Positions 10,494 to 18,260 of a DNA stretch of 64,000 bases are shown here, in pieces. Source of the stretch: Streptomyces sp. P3 (GTDB lineage: Bacteria > Actinomycetota > Actinomycetes > Streptomycetales > Streptomycetaceae); contig NZ_CP028369.1 in assembly GCF_003032475.1 (NCBI RefSeq), forward strand, positions 5,270,001 through 5,334,000, read 5' to 3'. Under the pieces are notes generated by a model. The model was not told where the DNA came from and made no database searches. It saw nothing but the letters and a program-made list of their open reading frames with translations. Both the position numbers and the translations under genes were made by a program. Every line of letters starts with the position of its first letter. Positions within the stretch are counted from its first letter, which is position 1.

Positions 10494-11239
10494 GGCTCAC
10501 CCTGCGCGTCTGGCGGCAGCGCAACACCGACGCCGACGGTGCCATGTCCACGTACGAGGTGGACGGCATCTCGCCCGACATGTCCTTCCTGGAGATGCTC
10601 GACACCCTCAACGAGGAGCTCATCCTGCGCGGCGACGACCCCGTCGCCTTCGACCACGACTGCCGCGAGGGCATCTGCGGCGCCTGCTCGCTCGTCATCA
10701 ACGGCGACGCGCACGGCCCGGAGCGCACCACGTCCTGCCAGCTGCACATGCGGTCCTTCCGGGACGGCGACACCATCGACGTCGAGCCGTGGCGGGCCGC
10801 CGCCTTCCCCGTCGTCAAGGACCTGGTGGTCGACCGCAGCGCCTTCGACCGGATCATCCAGGCCGGCGGGTACGTCACCGCACCCACCGGCGCCGCGCCC
10901 GAGGCCCATGCCACACCGGTGCCCAAGCCGGACGCCGACCTCGCCTTCGAGCACGCGGAGTGCATCGGCTGCGGGGCGTGCGTGGCCGCCTGCCCCAACG
11001 GGGCCGCGATGCTGTTCACCTCCGCCAAGGTCAACCACCTCAACGTGCTGCCCCAGGGCGCGCCCGAGCGGGAGACCCGGGTGCTGGACATGGTGGCGCA
11101 GATGGACGAGGAGGGGTTCGGCGGCTGCACCCTCGCCGGGGAGTGCGCGACGGCCTGCCCCAAGGGCATCCCGCTGACGTCCATCACCGCCATGAACAAG
11201 GAGTGGCTGCGGGCGACCCGGAAGGTGGCCAAGCGGTAG
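10490..11239 (+). CDS. sdhB: Succinate dehydrogenase iron-sulfur subunit
   Basis: 249 aa. A plant-type ferredoxin domain with the 2Fe-2S cysteines C-R-E-G-I-C-G-A-C (plus a later Cys in T-T-S-C-Q) is followed by a bacterial ferredoxin domain with [12 protein letters not shown] and [14 protein letters not shown]. These give the 2Fe-2S, 4Fe-4S and 3Fe-4S centres that carry electrons from the flavin to the membrane subunit. The gene is translationally coupled to sdhA through ATGA, and a stem-loop follows 40 bp after the stop. Confidence 0.95.
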
Positions 11240-11279
11240 CGCCGGGCCGACAGAGCGTTCGCCGGACGTGCGGACGGGC

Positions 11280-11307
11280 GGGGCCGGGAGTGGTGCTCTC
11301 CGGCCCC
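11280..11307 (+). terminator. Terminator after sdhCAB
   Basis: GGGGCCGG (11280-11287) pairs with CCGGCCCC (11300-11307) around a 12-nt loop, 41 bp past the sdhB stop. Confidence 0.6.
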
Positions 11308-11351
11308 GTCTCGCGTCTGCGGCACGGGCGGGGTGCGGTCCTGACCGGCCA

Positions 11352-11379
11352 GGTGAGCGGTGAGGTGACCGTGAGGTGA
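11352..11379 (-). promoter_or_regulatory. PHO-box-like direct repeats upstream of ornithine-lipid genes
   Basis: On the minus strand TCACC recurs at 11- and 12-nt spacing in the units GCTCACCTCAC, GGTCACCTCAC and CGCTCACCTGG. Streptomyces PhoP binds 11-nt direct repeats with a GTTCACC core, and ornithine lipids are phosphate-starvation lipids in many bacteria. The repeat lies 290 bp upstream of the acyltransferase genes and in reverse orientation, so the link is tentative. The rest of 11240-11669 shows only the sdh terminator and GC-rich sequence. Confidence 0.35.
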
Positions 11380-11669
11380 GCGGCCGGGCGGGCGGCGGAC
11401 AGACCGGCGCCCTCCGATCCACCCCTCGGCCGGCCCTCTCGGGCCGGCTCCGGACCACCTGCTCGGGCGGCCCGCCTTCCCGTCGGAGCCCGTGCCTGAG
11501 CCTGTCGGGCCGGTCCCCGGCCCCGGCCCGAGCCGTTCAGCAAGCGCACATCAGCTCTCCTCGCGCCGGTCACGCCGAGGTCGGCCGGGAGCGGAAGAAC
11601 AGGGGCGGCGGCACCCACGCCAGGGGGCCGCAGCCGCTGCGCCCACCCGGCCCGCGACAGGAGAGAGCC

Positions 11670-12452
11670 ATGACCGGCGTTTCCACGCTCGACCGTCCCC
11701 AGCAGTCCACGGCACCCGCCCGCTACACCGTCACCCTGGCCCGCGACGAGGACGACGTACGGGCCGCACAGCGGCTGCGGCACGACGTGTTCGCCGGCGA
11801 GCTGGGCGCCTCGCTGGCGTCCCCGCAGCCGGGCCTCGACATCGACCCGTTCGACGCCCGCTGCGACCACCTGCTGGTGCGCGAGACGCACACCGGCCAG
11901 GTCGTCGGAACCTACCGGCTGCTGCCGCCGGAGCGCGCCTCGGCCGCCGGGCGCCTCTACGCGGACGGCGAGTTCGACCTCGGCGCGTTGGACGCGATCC
12001 GGCCCGGCCTGGTCGAGGTCGGCCGCTCCTGCGTGCACCCCGACCACCGCGACGGCGCCGTCATCGGCCTCATCTGGGCCGGCATCGCCCGCTACATGGC
12101 CGACCGCGGTCACGCATGGCTGGCCGGCTGCTGCTCCATCCCGCTGGCCGACGGCGGCGCGCTGGCGGCCGGGGCCTGGGAGCGGGTGCGCGCGAAGCAC
12201 CTGGCGCCCGAGGAGTTCCGGGTGCGGCCGCTCCGGCCGTGGACGCCGTCGGCGTCCGGCCCGGCCGCCGCGGCCGGCCGCACCGAGCTGCCCGCCCTGC
12301 TGCGCGGCTACCTCCGTCTCGGCGCCTGGGTCTGCGGGGAGCCCGCCCACGACCCCGACTTCGGCGTCGCCGACCTGTACGTGCTGCTGCCGATGAGCCG
12401 CATCGACCCGCGCTACCTGCGGCACTTCCTCTCGCTCGTGCCCGCCGCGTGA
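11670..12452 (+). CDS. olsB: OlsB-like GNAT N-acyltransferase (ornithine lipid synthesis)
   Basis: A 260-aa acetyltransferase-fold protein of the hemolysin/OlsB type: R-L-R-H-D-V-F, the V-V-G-T-Y-R-L-L strand, V-E-V-G-R-S-C-V-H-P-D-H-R and the W-A-G-I-A-R-Y-M helix. The family includes ornithine-acyl-ACP N-acyltransferase, which makes lyso-ornithine lipid from ornithine and 3-hydroxyacyl-ACP. GGAGAG precedes ATG 11670. The stop overlaps the GTG of a PlsC-type acyltransferase, the usual OlsB-OlsA pairing, which supports the assignment. From memory, S. coelicolor has the same pair near SCO0920. Confidence 0.8.
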   Translation: MTGVSTLDRPQQSTAPARYTVTLARDEDDVRAAQRLRHDVFAGELGASLASPQPGLDIDPFDARCDHLLVRETHTGQVVGTYRLLPPERASAAGRLYADGEFDLGALDAIRPGLVEVGRSCVHPDHRDGAVIGLIWAGIARYMADRGHAWLAGCCSIPLADGGALAAGAWERVRAKHLAPEEFRVRPLRPWTPSASGPAAAAGRTELPALLRGYLRLGAWVCGEPAHDPDFGVADLYVLLPMSRIDPRYLRHFLSLVPAA

Positions 12453-13408
12453 GCGTCTGGCTGCCCGCGGCGCCCTGCACTCCGCGGGCGTGCGTGCGGG
12501 CGACGGCGTCCCGCACGGGTGTCCCGAGGGCCGTGTTGCGGCTCACGGCGGTCGTGGTGCTGGTGCTGGCGGGGGTGGCGCTGTCGCCGCTCGGCGGGCT
12601 GGCCGGCGTGGTGCGACGGTGGAGCAGGACCGTCGTCCGGGCGACCGGGGTGCGGGTCCGGGTGACCGGCGCGAGCGCGCCGGCCGCCGGGGGACTGCTC
12701 CTCGTCGCCAACCACATCTCCTGGCTGGACGTCCCGCTGCTGGCCGGCGTCCGCCCGGCGCGGATGCTCGCCAAGGCCGAGATCCGGCGGTGGCCGGTGG
12801 CGGGCGCGCTGGCGGCGCGCGGGGGCGTGCTGTTCATCGACCGCGACCGGCTGCGCGCCCTGCCCGCCACGGTGGAACGGATCGCGCAGGTGCTGCGTTC
12901 CGGCCGCGCGGTCGCCGTGTTCCCGGAGGGGAGCACCTGGTGCGGCCGCGCGCAGGGGCACTTCCGGCGGGCGGTGTTCCAGGCCGCGCTGGACGCCGGG
13001 GCCCGGGTCCAGCCGGTGCGCATCGGCTACCGCGACGTGGCCGGGGCGCTCAGCACGGCCGCCGCCTTCGTCGGCGACGACACACTGTTCGTGTCGCTGT
13101 GGCGGGTGGTGTCCACCCGGGGCCTGGTGGCGGAGGTCGAGGTGCTGCCCGTCCTCGCGGCGGACGGCCACCGGGACCGCAGGGCACTGGCCGAGGCCGC
13201 CGGGACCGGGGTGCTGGACGCGCCGCCTGCCCGGCCCTCGCCCGGCCCTGCCGTCGTCCGGCATGCCCCGCGCGGCCCGCGGCAGTCGGTCGGCGGCGTC
13301 CGGCGGGGAGAGGGCCGGCGGGGAGAGGGCCGGCGGCGGGCCGCCGCGGGGTGGCAGCCGGCCACCCCGGCGATTCCCGGCAACGCGGGGACGGCCGCGT
13401 CGAGTTGA
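12449..13408 (+). CDS. olsA: OlsA/PlsC-like lysophospholipid O-acyltransferase
   Basis: 319 aa; GTG 12449 overlaps the preceding stop as GTGA. After an N-terminal hydrophobic segment it shows the acyltransferase block I with H-X4-D in V-A-N-H-I-S-W-L-D, block II (L-F-I-D-R-D-R) and block III (V-F-P-E-G-S-T). It probably adds the second acyl chain to lyso-ornithine lipid at the membrane. The C-terminal 60 residues are Arg/Gly/Pro-rich low complexity, including a duplicated 15-bp unit at 13301-13330. They look like an extension without conserved structure. Confidence 0.82.
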   Translation: MSVWLPAAPCTPRACVRATASRTGVPRAVLRLTAVVVLVLAGVALSPLGGLAGVVRRWSRTVVRATGVRVRVTGASAPAAGGLLLVANHISWLDVPLLAGVRPARMLAKAEIRRWPVAGALAARGGVLFIDRDRLRALPATVERIAQVLRSGRAVAVFPEGSTWCGRAQGHFRRAVFQAALDAGARVQPVRIGYRDVAGALSTAAAFVGDDTLFVSLWRVVSTRGLVAEVEVLPVLAADGHRDRRALAEAAGTGVLDAPPARPSPGPAVVRHAPRGPRQSVGGVRRGEGRRGEGRRRAAAGWQPATPAIPGNAGTAASS

Positions 13409-13446
13409 TGGGATCATGGCGCGTCCGACCTCCGAGGGGAGCGCGC

Positions 13447-14535
13447 GTGAGCACAGATCCGGCCGGCACACCGGTGCTCGTGACGGGCGGCAGCGGCTTC
13501 GTGGCCGCCCATCTCGTCCAGCAGCTCCTCGCCCGCGGCTACCGCGTGCACACCACCGTGCGCTCCACGGCGAACACGGCCAAGTGCGGCCCGCTGCACG
13601 CGCTCCAGGACGCCTTTCCCGGCCGCCTCGACCTCTTCGAGGCCGATCTGCTGACCGAGGGCTCCTTCGACGAGGCGATGCGGGCCTGCACGGTGGTCTT
13701 CCACGTCGCCTCGCCGTTCCTGATGCCGGAGAAGATCAGGGACGGTCGGCGGGACGTCGTGGAGCCCGCCCTGCAGGGCACCCGCAACGTCGTGGCGTCG
13801 ATCGAGCGCACGCCGACGGTCCGCCGGCTCGTCCTCACCTCGACCGTGGGCGCGATCTTCGGCGACTACGCCGACGTACGGGAGATGGCCGGCGGGACGC
13901 TGTCGGAGAAGTACGTCAACACCACCAGCACGGTGGAGAACAACCCCTACCACTACGCCAAGACGGTCGCCGAGCAGGCGGCCTGGGAGGCCGAGGCCGC
14001 GCAGCGCCGTTGGCGGATGGTCTCCCTCAACCCCGGCCTGATCCTGGGCCCTTCGCTCACCCCGGCCTCCGACTCGGGCAGCCTGTTCCTGCTGGACGAA
14101 CTGTTGAAGGGCTACTTCTTCTACGGCGCCCCGGACTTCAGCTTCACCACGGTCGACGTGCGGGACGTGGCGGCGGCCCACATCGCGGCCGCCGAACAGC
14201 CGGGCGCCCACGGCCGGTACATCCTCGCCGCCGAGGAGATGACCTCCTTCCACCGCATGGCGAAGATCCTCCTGGAGCACCACCCGAGGAACCTGCGCCT
14301 GCCCCGGACGGCCCTTCCGCACTGGCCGGTCCGCGTCCTCGGTCCCGCCTTCGGCCTTTCCCAGGCCTACATCCGCAGCCACCTCGGGATCCGCTTCCGC
14401 GTCGACAACCGCAGAAGCACCGAGGAACTGGGACTCGTCTACCGCCCGGTCGAGGAGACCGTGAGGGATCACTACCGGGCCTGGCGGGAGCAGCGCGGTC
14501 AGCGGCGTCCGGCGGTGAGCCCGCGGGCCGGATAG
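13447..14535 (+). CDS. NAD(P)-dependent epimerase/dihydroflavonol-4-reductase-like extended SDR
   Basis: 362 aa. An N-terminal nucleotide-binding motif T-G-G-S-G-F-V-A-A-H-L is followed by the V-F-H-V-A-S-P-F strand and the S-T-V-G-A-I-F-G strand. The active-site Y-H-Y-A-K (YXXXK) follows, typical of 3-beta-HSD/DFR-type extended SDRs. GTG 13447 is preferred because GAGGGGAG lies 7 nt upstream; an in-frame ATG at 13408 lacks such a site. The substrate is not evident. It lies 38 bp after the acyltransferase pair on the same strand and could be part of that transcript. Confidence 0.85.
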   Translation: MSTDPAGTPVLVTGGSGFVAAHLVQQLLARGYRVHTTVRSTANTAKCGPLHALQDAFPGRLDLFEADLLTEGSFDEAMRACTVVFHVASPFLMPEKIRDGRRDVVEPALQGTRNVVASIERTPTVRRLVLTSTVGAIFGDYADVREMAGGTLSEKYVNTTSTVENNPYHYAKTVAEQAAWEAEAAQRRWRMVSLNPGLILGPSLTPASDSGSLFLLDELLKGYFFYGAPDFSFTTVDVRDVAAAHIAAAEQPGAHGRYILAAEEMTSFHRMAKILLEHHPRNLRLPRTALPHWPVRVLGPAFGLSQAYIRSHLGIRFRVDNRRSTEELGLVYRPVEETVRDHYRAWREQRGQRRPAVSPRAG

Positions 14536-14643
14536 GGCGCCGTCGCCGCCCGGGACGAGGCCGATCACCCGGTCCTTTCCCCTCACCGCCACCGCCATGT
14601 CGTGCTCGACGACGACCATGGTGCGCACCCCCGCTTCCGCCAG
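14536..14643 (-). pseudogene. Remnant of a UvrA/ABC-type ATPase C-terminus
   Basis: Read on the minus strand, this stretch encodes L-A-E-A-G-V-R-T-M-V-V-V-E-H-D-M followed by D-R-V-I-G-L-V-P-G-G. It closely resembles the end of the second ATPase domain of UvrA-like proteins (hTVVVVEHDm...DrVIdLGPG). The histidine loop is kept, but no start, Walker A or upstream domain remains. The frame runs directly into the 3' end of the SDR gene. It looks like a deletion scar of a larger gene. The rest, up to 14760, has no recognisable coding content. Confidence 0.5.
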
Positions 14644-14774
14644 TCCTCGGCTCGCGTGTCCCGTGCTGCCGGGCGGCGGGGACGTCGAAGGCCTCCGGTG
14701 ACGGCGCCTGCCCCACCTGCAACCGCGGCATCCCCACAGCCATACCGACCTGAACACGCCCTAGGGTGGGCGTC

Positions 14775-15266
14775 GTGAACGAGAGCAGCAGGCGGCCCCT
14801 CGCGGTGTTCGACCTGGACAACACCCTCGCCGACACGGCCCACCGGCAGCGGTTCCTGGAGCGCAGGCCGCGCGACTGGGAAGCGTTCTTCGCGGCCGCG
14901 CCGGACGACCCGCCCATCCCGGAAGGCATCGCGCTGGTGCTGTCCAGCGCCGAGGAGTGCGAGGTCGTCTACCTCACCGGCCGGCCCGAGCGCTGCCGAC
15001 GCGACACGCTGGAGTGGCTCGCCGAGCAGGGGCTGCCGGAGGGGCGCGTGCACATGCGGCGCAACGGCGACCGCCGGCCCGCCCGGCTGACCAAGCTGGA
15101 GATCCTGCGCGGGCTCGCCCGCGACCGGACCGTGCGCGTCCTGGTGGACGACGACGAGCTGGTCTGTGTCGACGCCGAGCGGGCCGGATTCACCGTCGTG
15201 CGTGCGCGCTGGGCCGCCCCTTCGGGCGAGCTGGAACAGGCGCAGGAGGGTGAAGGCCGTACCTGA
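14775..15266 (+). CDS. HAD-superfamily phosphatase domain protein
   Basis: 163 aa. A DxDxT nucleophile motif (V-F-D-L-D-N-T-L-A-D-T) is followed by Y-L-T-G-R-P-E-R-C-R-R-D-T (Thr-Gly-Arg of the polynucleotide-kinase phosphatase subgroup), a Lys (T-K-L-E-I-L-R) and V-D-D-D. It probably hydrolyses a phosphate monoester. Similarity to the 3'-phosphatase part of Pnk proteins suggests a nucleic-acid end, but this is uncertain. The start is taken at GTG 14775 because a TAGGGT -10 (14762-14767) ends 7 nt upstream, fitting a leaderless message. GTG 14766 is an in-frame alternative. Confidence 0.78.
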   Translation: MNESSRRPLAVFDLDNTLADTAHRQRFLERRPRDWEAFFAAAPDDPPIPEGIALVLSSAEECEVVYLTGRPERCRRDTLEWLAEQGLPEGRVHMRRNGDRRPARLTKLEILRGLARDRTVRVLVDDDELVCVDAERAGFTVVRARWAAPSGELEQAQEGEGRT

Positions 15267-15273
15267 GCGCTGC

Positions 15274-15489
15274 TCAGTCCGACTCGTCCAGGCGGAAGCC
15301 GACCTTCAGGCCCACCTGCCAGTGGGCGATGTCGCCGTCCTCGATCTGGCCGCGCACCTGGGTCACCTCGAACCAGTCCAGGTTGCGCAGCGTCTGCGAG
15401 GCGCGGGCGAGCCCGTTGCGGACGGCCTGGTCGACGCCGTCCGGCGACGTGCCGACGATCTCCGTGACCCGGTAGGTGTGGTTCGACAT
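15274..15489 (-). CDS. Dodecin family flavin-binding protein
   Basis: A 71-aa protein with the dodecin signature: Y-R-V-T-E-I-V-G-T-S at the start, then A-V-R-N-G-L-A-R-A-S-Q-T-L-R-N-L-D-W-F-E-V and a closing W-Q-V-G-L-K-V-G-F-R-L-D. Dodecins form hollow dodecamers that store flavins or related aromatic ligands. ATG 15489 has GGAG about 8 nt upstream. It converges on the HAD gene, with 7 bp between their stop codons. Confidence 0.93.
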   Translation of the reverse strand: MSNHTYRVTEIVGTSPDGVDQAVRNGLARASQTLRNLDWFEVTQVRGQIEDGDIAHWQVGLKVGFRLDESD

Positions 15490-16050
15490 CGGGGATGCTC
15501 CTCTCGACCGTGACGGCGTCGTCACGTGTGTCACGCGTCACTCCACCGTGCCCCAAGCCGCGGCGGAGCGCGAGGCGTCGGGGCGGACGGACGTGTTCCG
15601 GGTGCGCCCCCCGGCCCTCGTATTGGTGCATACCAAAATCCGGGGTGAGTGTCCGGGCGCCGCGCTCGTCCCCCCGTGCCGGGACCCCGCCCTGTCCGCC
15701 GGACGGAACAGGGTCCCCGCGCGACGTCGCCTCCTCGCCCTCCGCTGCGTGTCCGCCGCCCGTCTGACCGCCTGTGGGGTGCTGCCCGGGACGGGGGACC
15801 CGACCGGAGCAGGGTCACGGTGCGGCTGATGAGGGGCGGCGTCTCGCAGGAGTTCCTGGACCGGTTCACCCCGGACTTCGAGTCGGAGGTCGCTGTGGAG
15901 TCCGAGTCCGAGTACGACGACGGTGACGGGCCGGACTCGTCGAGGTGGGCGACACCCGGGTCCCGCGGTACGTCGCGCGCCGCGGTGCCGGGCGACCTCG
16001 GCTCCGGTGGGCGCCTCGTGCTCCGTTGCGACGTCCGCGCCCGGCTGATG
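15490..16050. other. Gene-poor region with no supported CDS
   Basis: 561 bp between the dodecin start and the decarboxylase stop. One plus-strand frame (about 15821-16050) gives an acidic sequence with S-Q-E-F-L-D-R-F-T-P-D-F and E-S-E-S-E-Y-D-D. I recognise no family and see no ribosome site. The region carries one operator-like palindrome (15623-15636) and looks like decayed or purely regulatory DNA. Confidence 0.4.
15623..15636. promoter_or_regulatory. Orphan GntR-like palindrome
   Basis: TTGGT-GCAT-ACCAA is a perfect inverted repeat in an unusually AT-rich patch of a gene-free region, 134 bp upstream of the dodecin start. The TGGT...ACCA form resembles GntR-family operators. No GntR gene is nearby. 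Confidence 0.3.
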
Positions 16051-17454
16051 TCACGGCCGGACGAGCCGGCGGAGCGTGTGGAGGACCTCGATCACCGCGT
16101 CCGCACGGGTGTCGGGGTTCACGAAGGCCATGCGGAGGACCGTTCTGTCGTTCCACCGGGTCGGCACGCACAGCGTGGCGCCCGTCCGGGCGGCCTGCGC
16201 GGACCACGCCGCGTAGTCCCGCGCGCTCCATCCCGGTCGTTCGAAGAGGACGACGGACAACTCGGGTTCGGCCACCAGGCGCAGGTGGTCACTGGCCCGG
16301 ATGGCGTCGGCGACCTGCCGACTGGTGGTCAGGGTCCGCTCCACGGCCGTCGCGTAACGGTCGGTGCCGTGGACGGCCAGACTGAACCAGAACGGCAGGC
16401 CGCGGGCGCGGCGGCTGAGGTGGAGCGCCAGGTCCGACGGATTGTGGACATCGCGGTCGATGGCGTCGAGGTAGTGCGCCGACTGACTGTGCGCGGCCCG
16501 CGCCGGTGCGGGGTCGCGGTAGAGCAGCGCGCAGCAGTCGTACGGTGCGAACAGCCACTTGTGGGGATCGACGATGAAGCTGTCGGCGCGTTCTATGCCG
16601 GTGTAGCGGTGGCGCACGCTGGCGGCGGCCAGGCCGGCTCCGCCGTAGGCGCCGTCGACGTGCAGCCACACGCCGTGGCGTTCACAGGCGTCGGCGATGG
16701 TGTCGAGTTCGTCGACCAGGCCGGCGTTCGTGGTCCCCGCAGTCGCCGCGACGGCGAACACCCCGTCGGTGGCGTCGAGGGCGGCGTTCACGGCGGCTCC
16801 GGTGAGGTGTCCGTGCCGGTCCACGGGTGCGGTGACCACCTTCACGTCCATGGCGCGTGCCGCGGACCGGATCGAGGAGTGCGCGCTGTCGGCGCACACG
16901 ATCTTCCAGCCTCCGGCCGGGCGGGGCCGTTCCGCGGCGGCGGCTCGGGCCGCGACGAGGGCGGAGAGGTTGCCCATGGTGCCGCCGCTGACGAAGCAGC
17001 CTGCCGCGGTGGCGGGCCAGCCGAGCAGCCGGGTGAGCCACCCGAGCGCCTCGTTCTCGGCGTGGATGGCCCCGGCCCCGGCCTCCCAGGTTCCCGCGAA
17101 GATGTTCGCCGCACCGGTGACGGCCTCGAAGGCGAGCGCGGTCCGGGTGGGGGCCGCGGGAATGTAGGCGAGATTCATCGGCCCGTTCTGGGCGCGGGTG
17201 GCGGGCGCCAGTACGCGGTCGAACAGGCCGAGCGCGGCGGCGGCGCCGATACCGGGGGCGGTCACGGTGCTGCCGACGGCTTCGGTCAGTTCGGTCGCGG
17301 GACGGGCGCCCGTCACCGGGTCCGGGTCCTGCCTCAGGAGTTGCCGTGCGTACCGCACGGCAACCGAGACCACCTCGTCCTCGTCGCCCCACACAGGCCC
17401 CTCGGCAGGGAAGACGCTTTTCACTGACATGCCATCGCATGGTGCTTTCTGCAT
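16051..17454 (-). CDS. PLP-dependent amino acid decarboxylase (group II, aromatic/glutamate type)
   Basis: 467 aa with the group II decarboxylase fold. It has G-A-I-H-A-E-N-E-A-L, the cofactor-phosphate segment S-G-G-T-M-G-N-L-S-A-L, H-V-D-G-A-Y-G-G (aspartate to the pyridine nitrogen) and the Schiff-base lysine in I-V-D-P-H-K-W, about residue 299. It decarboxylates an L-amino acid to an amine; whether the substrate is aromatic, glutamate or another is not resolved. It is divergent from an Lrp/AsnC regulator with a 17-bp palindrome between them, so substrate-responsive control is likely. ATG 17454 is used; ATG 17430 is possible. Confidence 0.88.
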   Translation of the reverse strand: MQKAPCDGMSVKSVFPAEGPVWGDEDEVVSVAVRYARQLLRQDPDPVTGARPATELTEAVGSTVTAPGIGAAAALGLFDRVLAPATRAQNGPMNLAYIPAAPTRTALAFEAVTGAANIFAGTWEAGAGAIHAENEALGWLTRLLGWPATAAGCFVSGGTMGNLSALVAARAAAAERPRPAGGWKIVCADSAHSSIRSAARAMDVKVVTAPVDRHGHLTGAAVNAALDATDGVFAVAATAGTTNAGLVDELDTIADACERHGVWLHVDGAYGGAGLAAASVRHRYTGIERADSFIVDPHKWLFAPYDCCALLYRDPAPARAAHSQSAHYLDAIDRDVHNPSDLALHLSRRARGLPFWFSLAVHGTDRYATAVERTLTTSRQVADAIRASDHLRLVAEPELSVVLFERPGWSARDYAAWSAQAARTGATLCVPTRWNDRTVLRMAFVNPDTRADAVIEVLHTLRRLVRP

Positions 17455-17504
17455 GGCGGAAACCTAGGAACGGGCGTCAGTATGCGCAATATGCGTCCAA
17501 TATC

Positions 17505-17521
17505 TTGAGCATAATGCTCAA
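17505..17521. promoter_or_regulatory. Lrp/AsnC operator palindrome
   Basis: TTGAGCAT-A-ATGCTCAA is a perfect 8-bp inverted repeat in the decarboxylase/Lrp intergenic region. It is flanked by the direct repeat TATGCG (17481 and 17490) and by ATGCC...GGCAT. A CATACT -10 (17543-17548) ends 7 nt before the regulator's ATG at 17556. Confidence 0.65.
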
Positions 17522-17555
17522 TGCCGAGTCTGAGCGGCGTGGCATACTGGGCATC

Positions 17556-18026
17556 ATGCGAAACGTGGACGCCGTCGACGCCCGCATCCTCCTCGCGCTC
17601 GACGCAGACCCGCAGGCGACCATCGTCGCCCTGGCCGACCGGCTCGGCCTCGCCCGCAACACGGTCCAGAGCCGGCTGAAGAGGCTCGAGGAAAGCGGCC
17701 ACCTCAAAGAACCCAGCCGCCGCGTCGACCCGGCCGCCCTGGGCTACCCCCTGCTGGCCCTGATCACCCTGTCCATCAGCCAGAGAGTGGGAGAGCCCAC
17801 CCGCGAGGGCATCCTGCGCATCCCCGAAGTCGTCGAACTCCTCGTCACCACCGGCGACGCGGACCTCCTCGCCCGGGTCGTCGCCCGTGACACGACGGAC
17901 CTCCACCGCATCACCAACCACCTCCTCGAAGTCCCCGGCGTCGTCCGCTCCAACACCACCATCGTGCTGATGGAACTGCAGCCCCTCAGCGTGCGCCCGC
18001 TCCTGCGACGCCACACCGGCCCCTGA
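17556..18026 (+). CDS. Lrp/AsnC-family transcriptional regulator (divergent from decarboxylase)
   Basis: 156 aa. An N-terminal helix-turn-helix (D-A-V-D-A-R-I-L-L-A-L-D, L-A-D-R-L-G-L-A-R-N-T-V-Q-S-R-L-K-R-L) is followed by the RAM ligand-binding domain (V-V-E-L-L-V-T-T-G-D-A-D-L-L-A-R-V-V). It probably senses an amino acid and controls the divergent decarboxylase. ATG 17556 is chosen because a -10 lies just upstream and the earlier in-frame ATG (17514) lies inside the operator palindrome. A leaderless message is likely. Confidence 0.9.
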   Translation: MRNVDAVDARILLALDADPQATIVALADRLGLARNTVQSRLKRLEESGHLKEPSRRVDPAALGYPLLALITLSISQRVGEPTREGILRIPEVVELLVTTGDADLLARVVARDTTDLHRITNHLLEVPGVVRSNTTIVLMELQPLSVRPLLRRHTGP

Positions 18027-18106
18027 CCCCCGCCGGCCCCCTGACCCCGCCGGAGCCGCCCGGGCACTCTTCCGGCGCGCGGAACGCCGTCCCGGAGGCG
18101 GGTGAG

Positions 18107-18128
18107 TGCACCGCCCGCGGGCGGTGCA
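18107..18128 (+). terminator. Palindrome after the first lrp gene
   Basis: TGCACCGCCCG (18107-18117) is followed immediately by its complement CGGGCGGTGCA, 80 bp past the stop of the regulator. It can form a hairpin and is a possible terminator. Confidence 0.5.
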
Positions 18129-18166
18129 GGTTCCGCACAGGTAGGGCGCCGGCCTTCTCTGGACAC

Positions 18167-18206
18167 TTGACAGGAGCGGCGCGGCGATCCCTGAATATGT
18201 GTTCAG
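18167..18206 (+). promoter_or_regulatory. Promoter with overlapping operator for second lrp gene
   Basis: A consensus -35 TTGACA (18167-18172) lies 18 bp before CTGAAT (18191-18196), a weak -10. The inverted repeat CTGAA-N6-TTCAG (18191-18206) covers that -10. This is a typical place for autorepression. Confidence 0.55.
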
Positions 18207-18260
18207 CAGCCGCACCGAACCGGTGATGAACTGCCGGAATCGATGGCTCGGGAGGACAAG

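Noticed and set aside
15821..16050. A possible small acidic protein (F-L-D-R-F-T-P-D-F...)
   Set aside because: No ribosome site, no family recognised, and the frame continues antisense into the decarboxylase gene.
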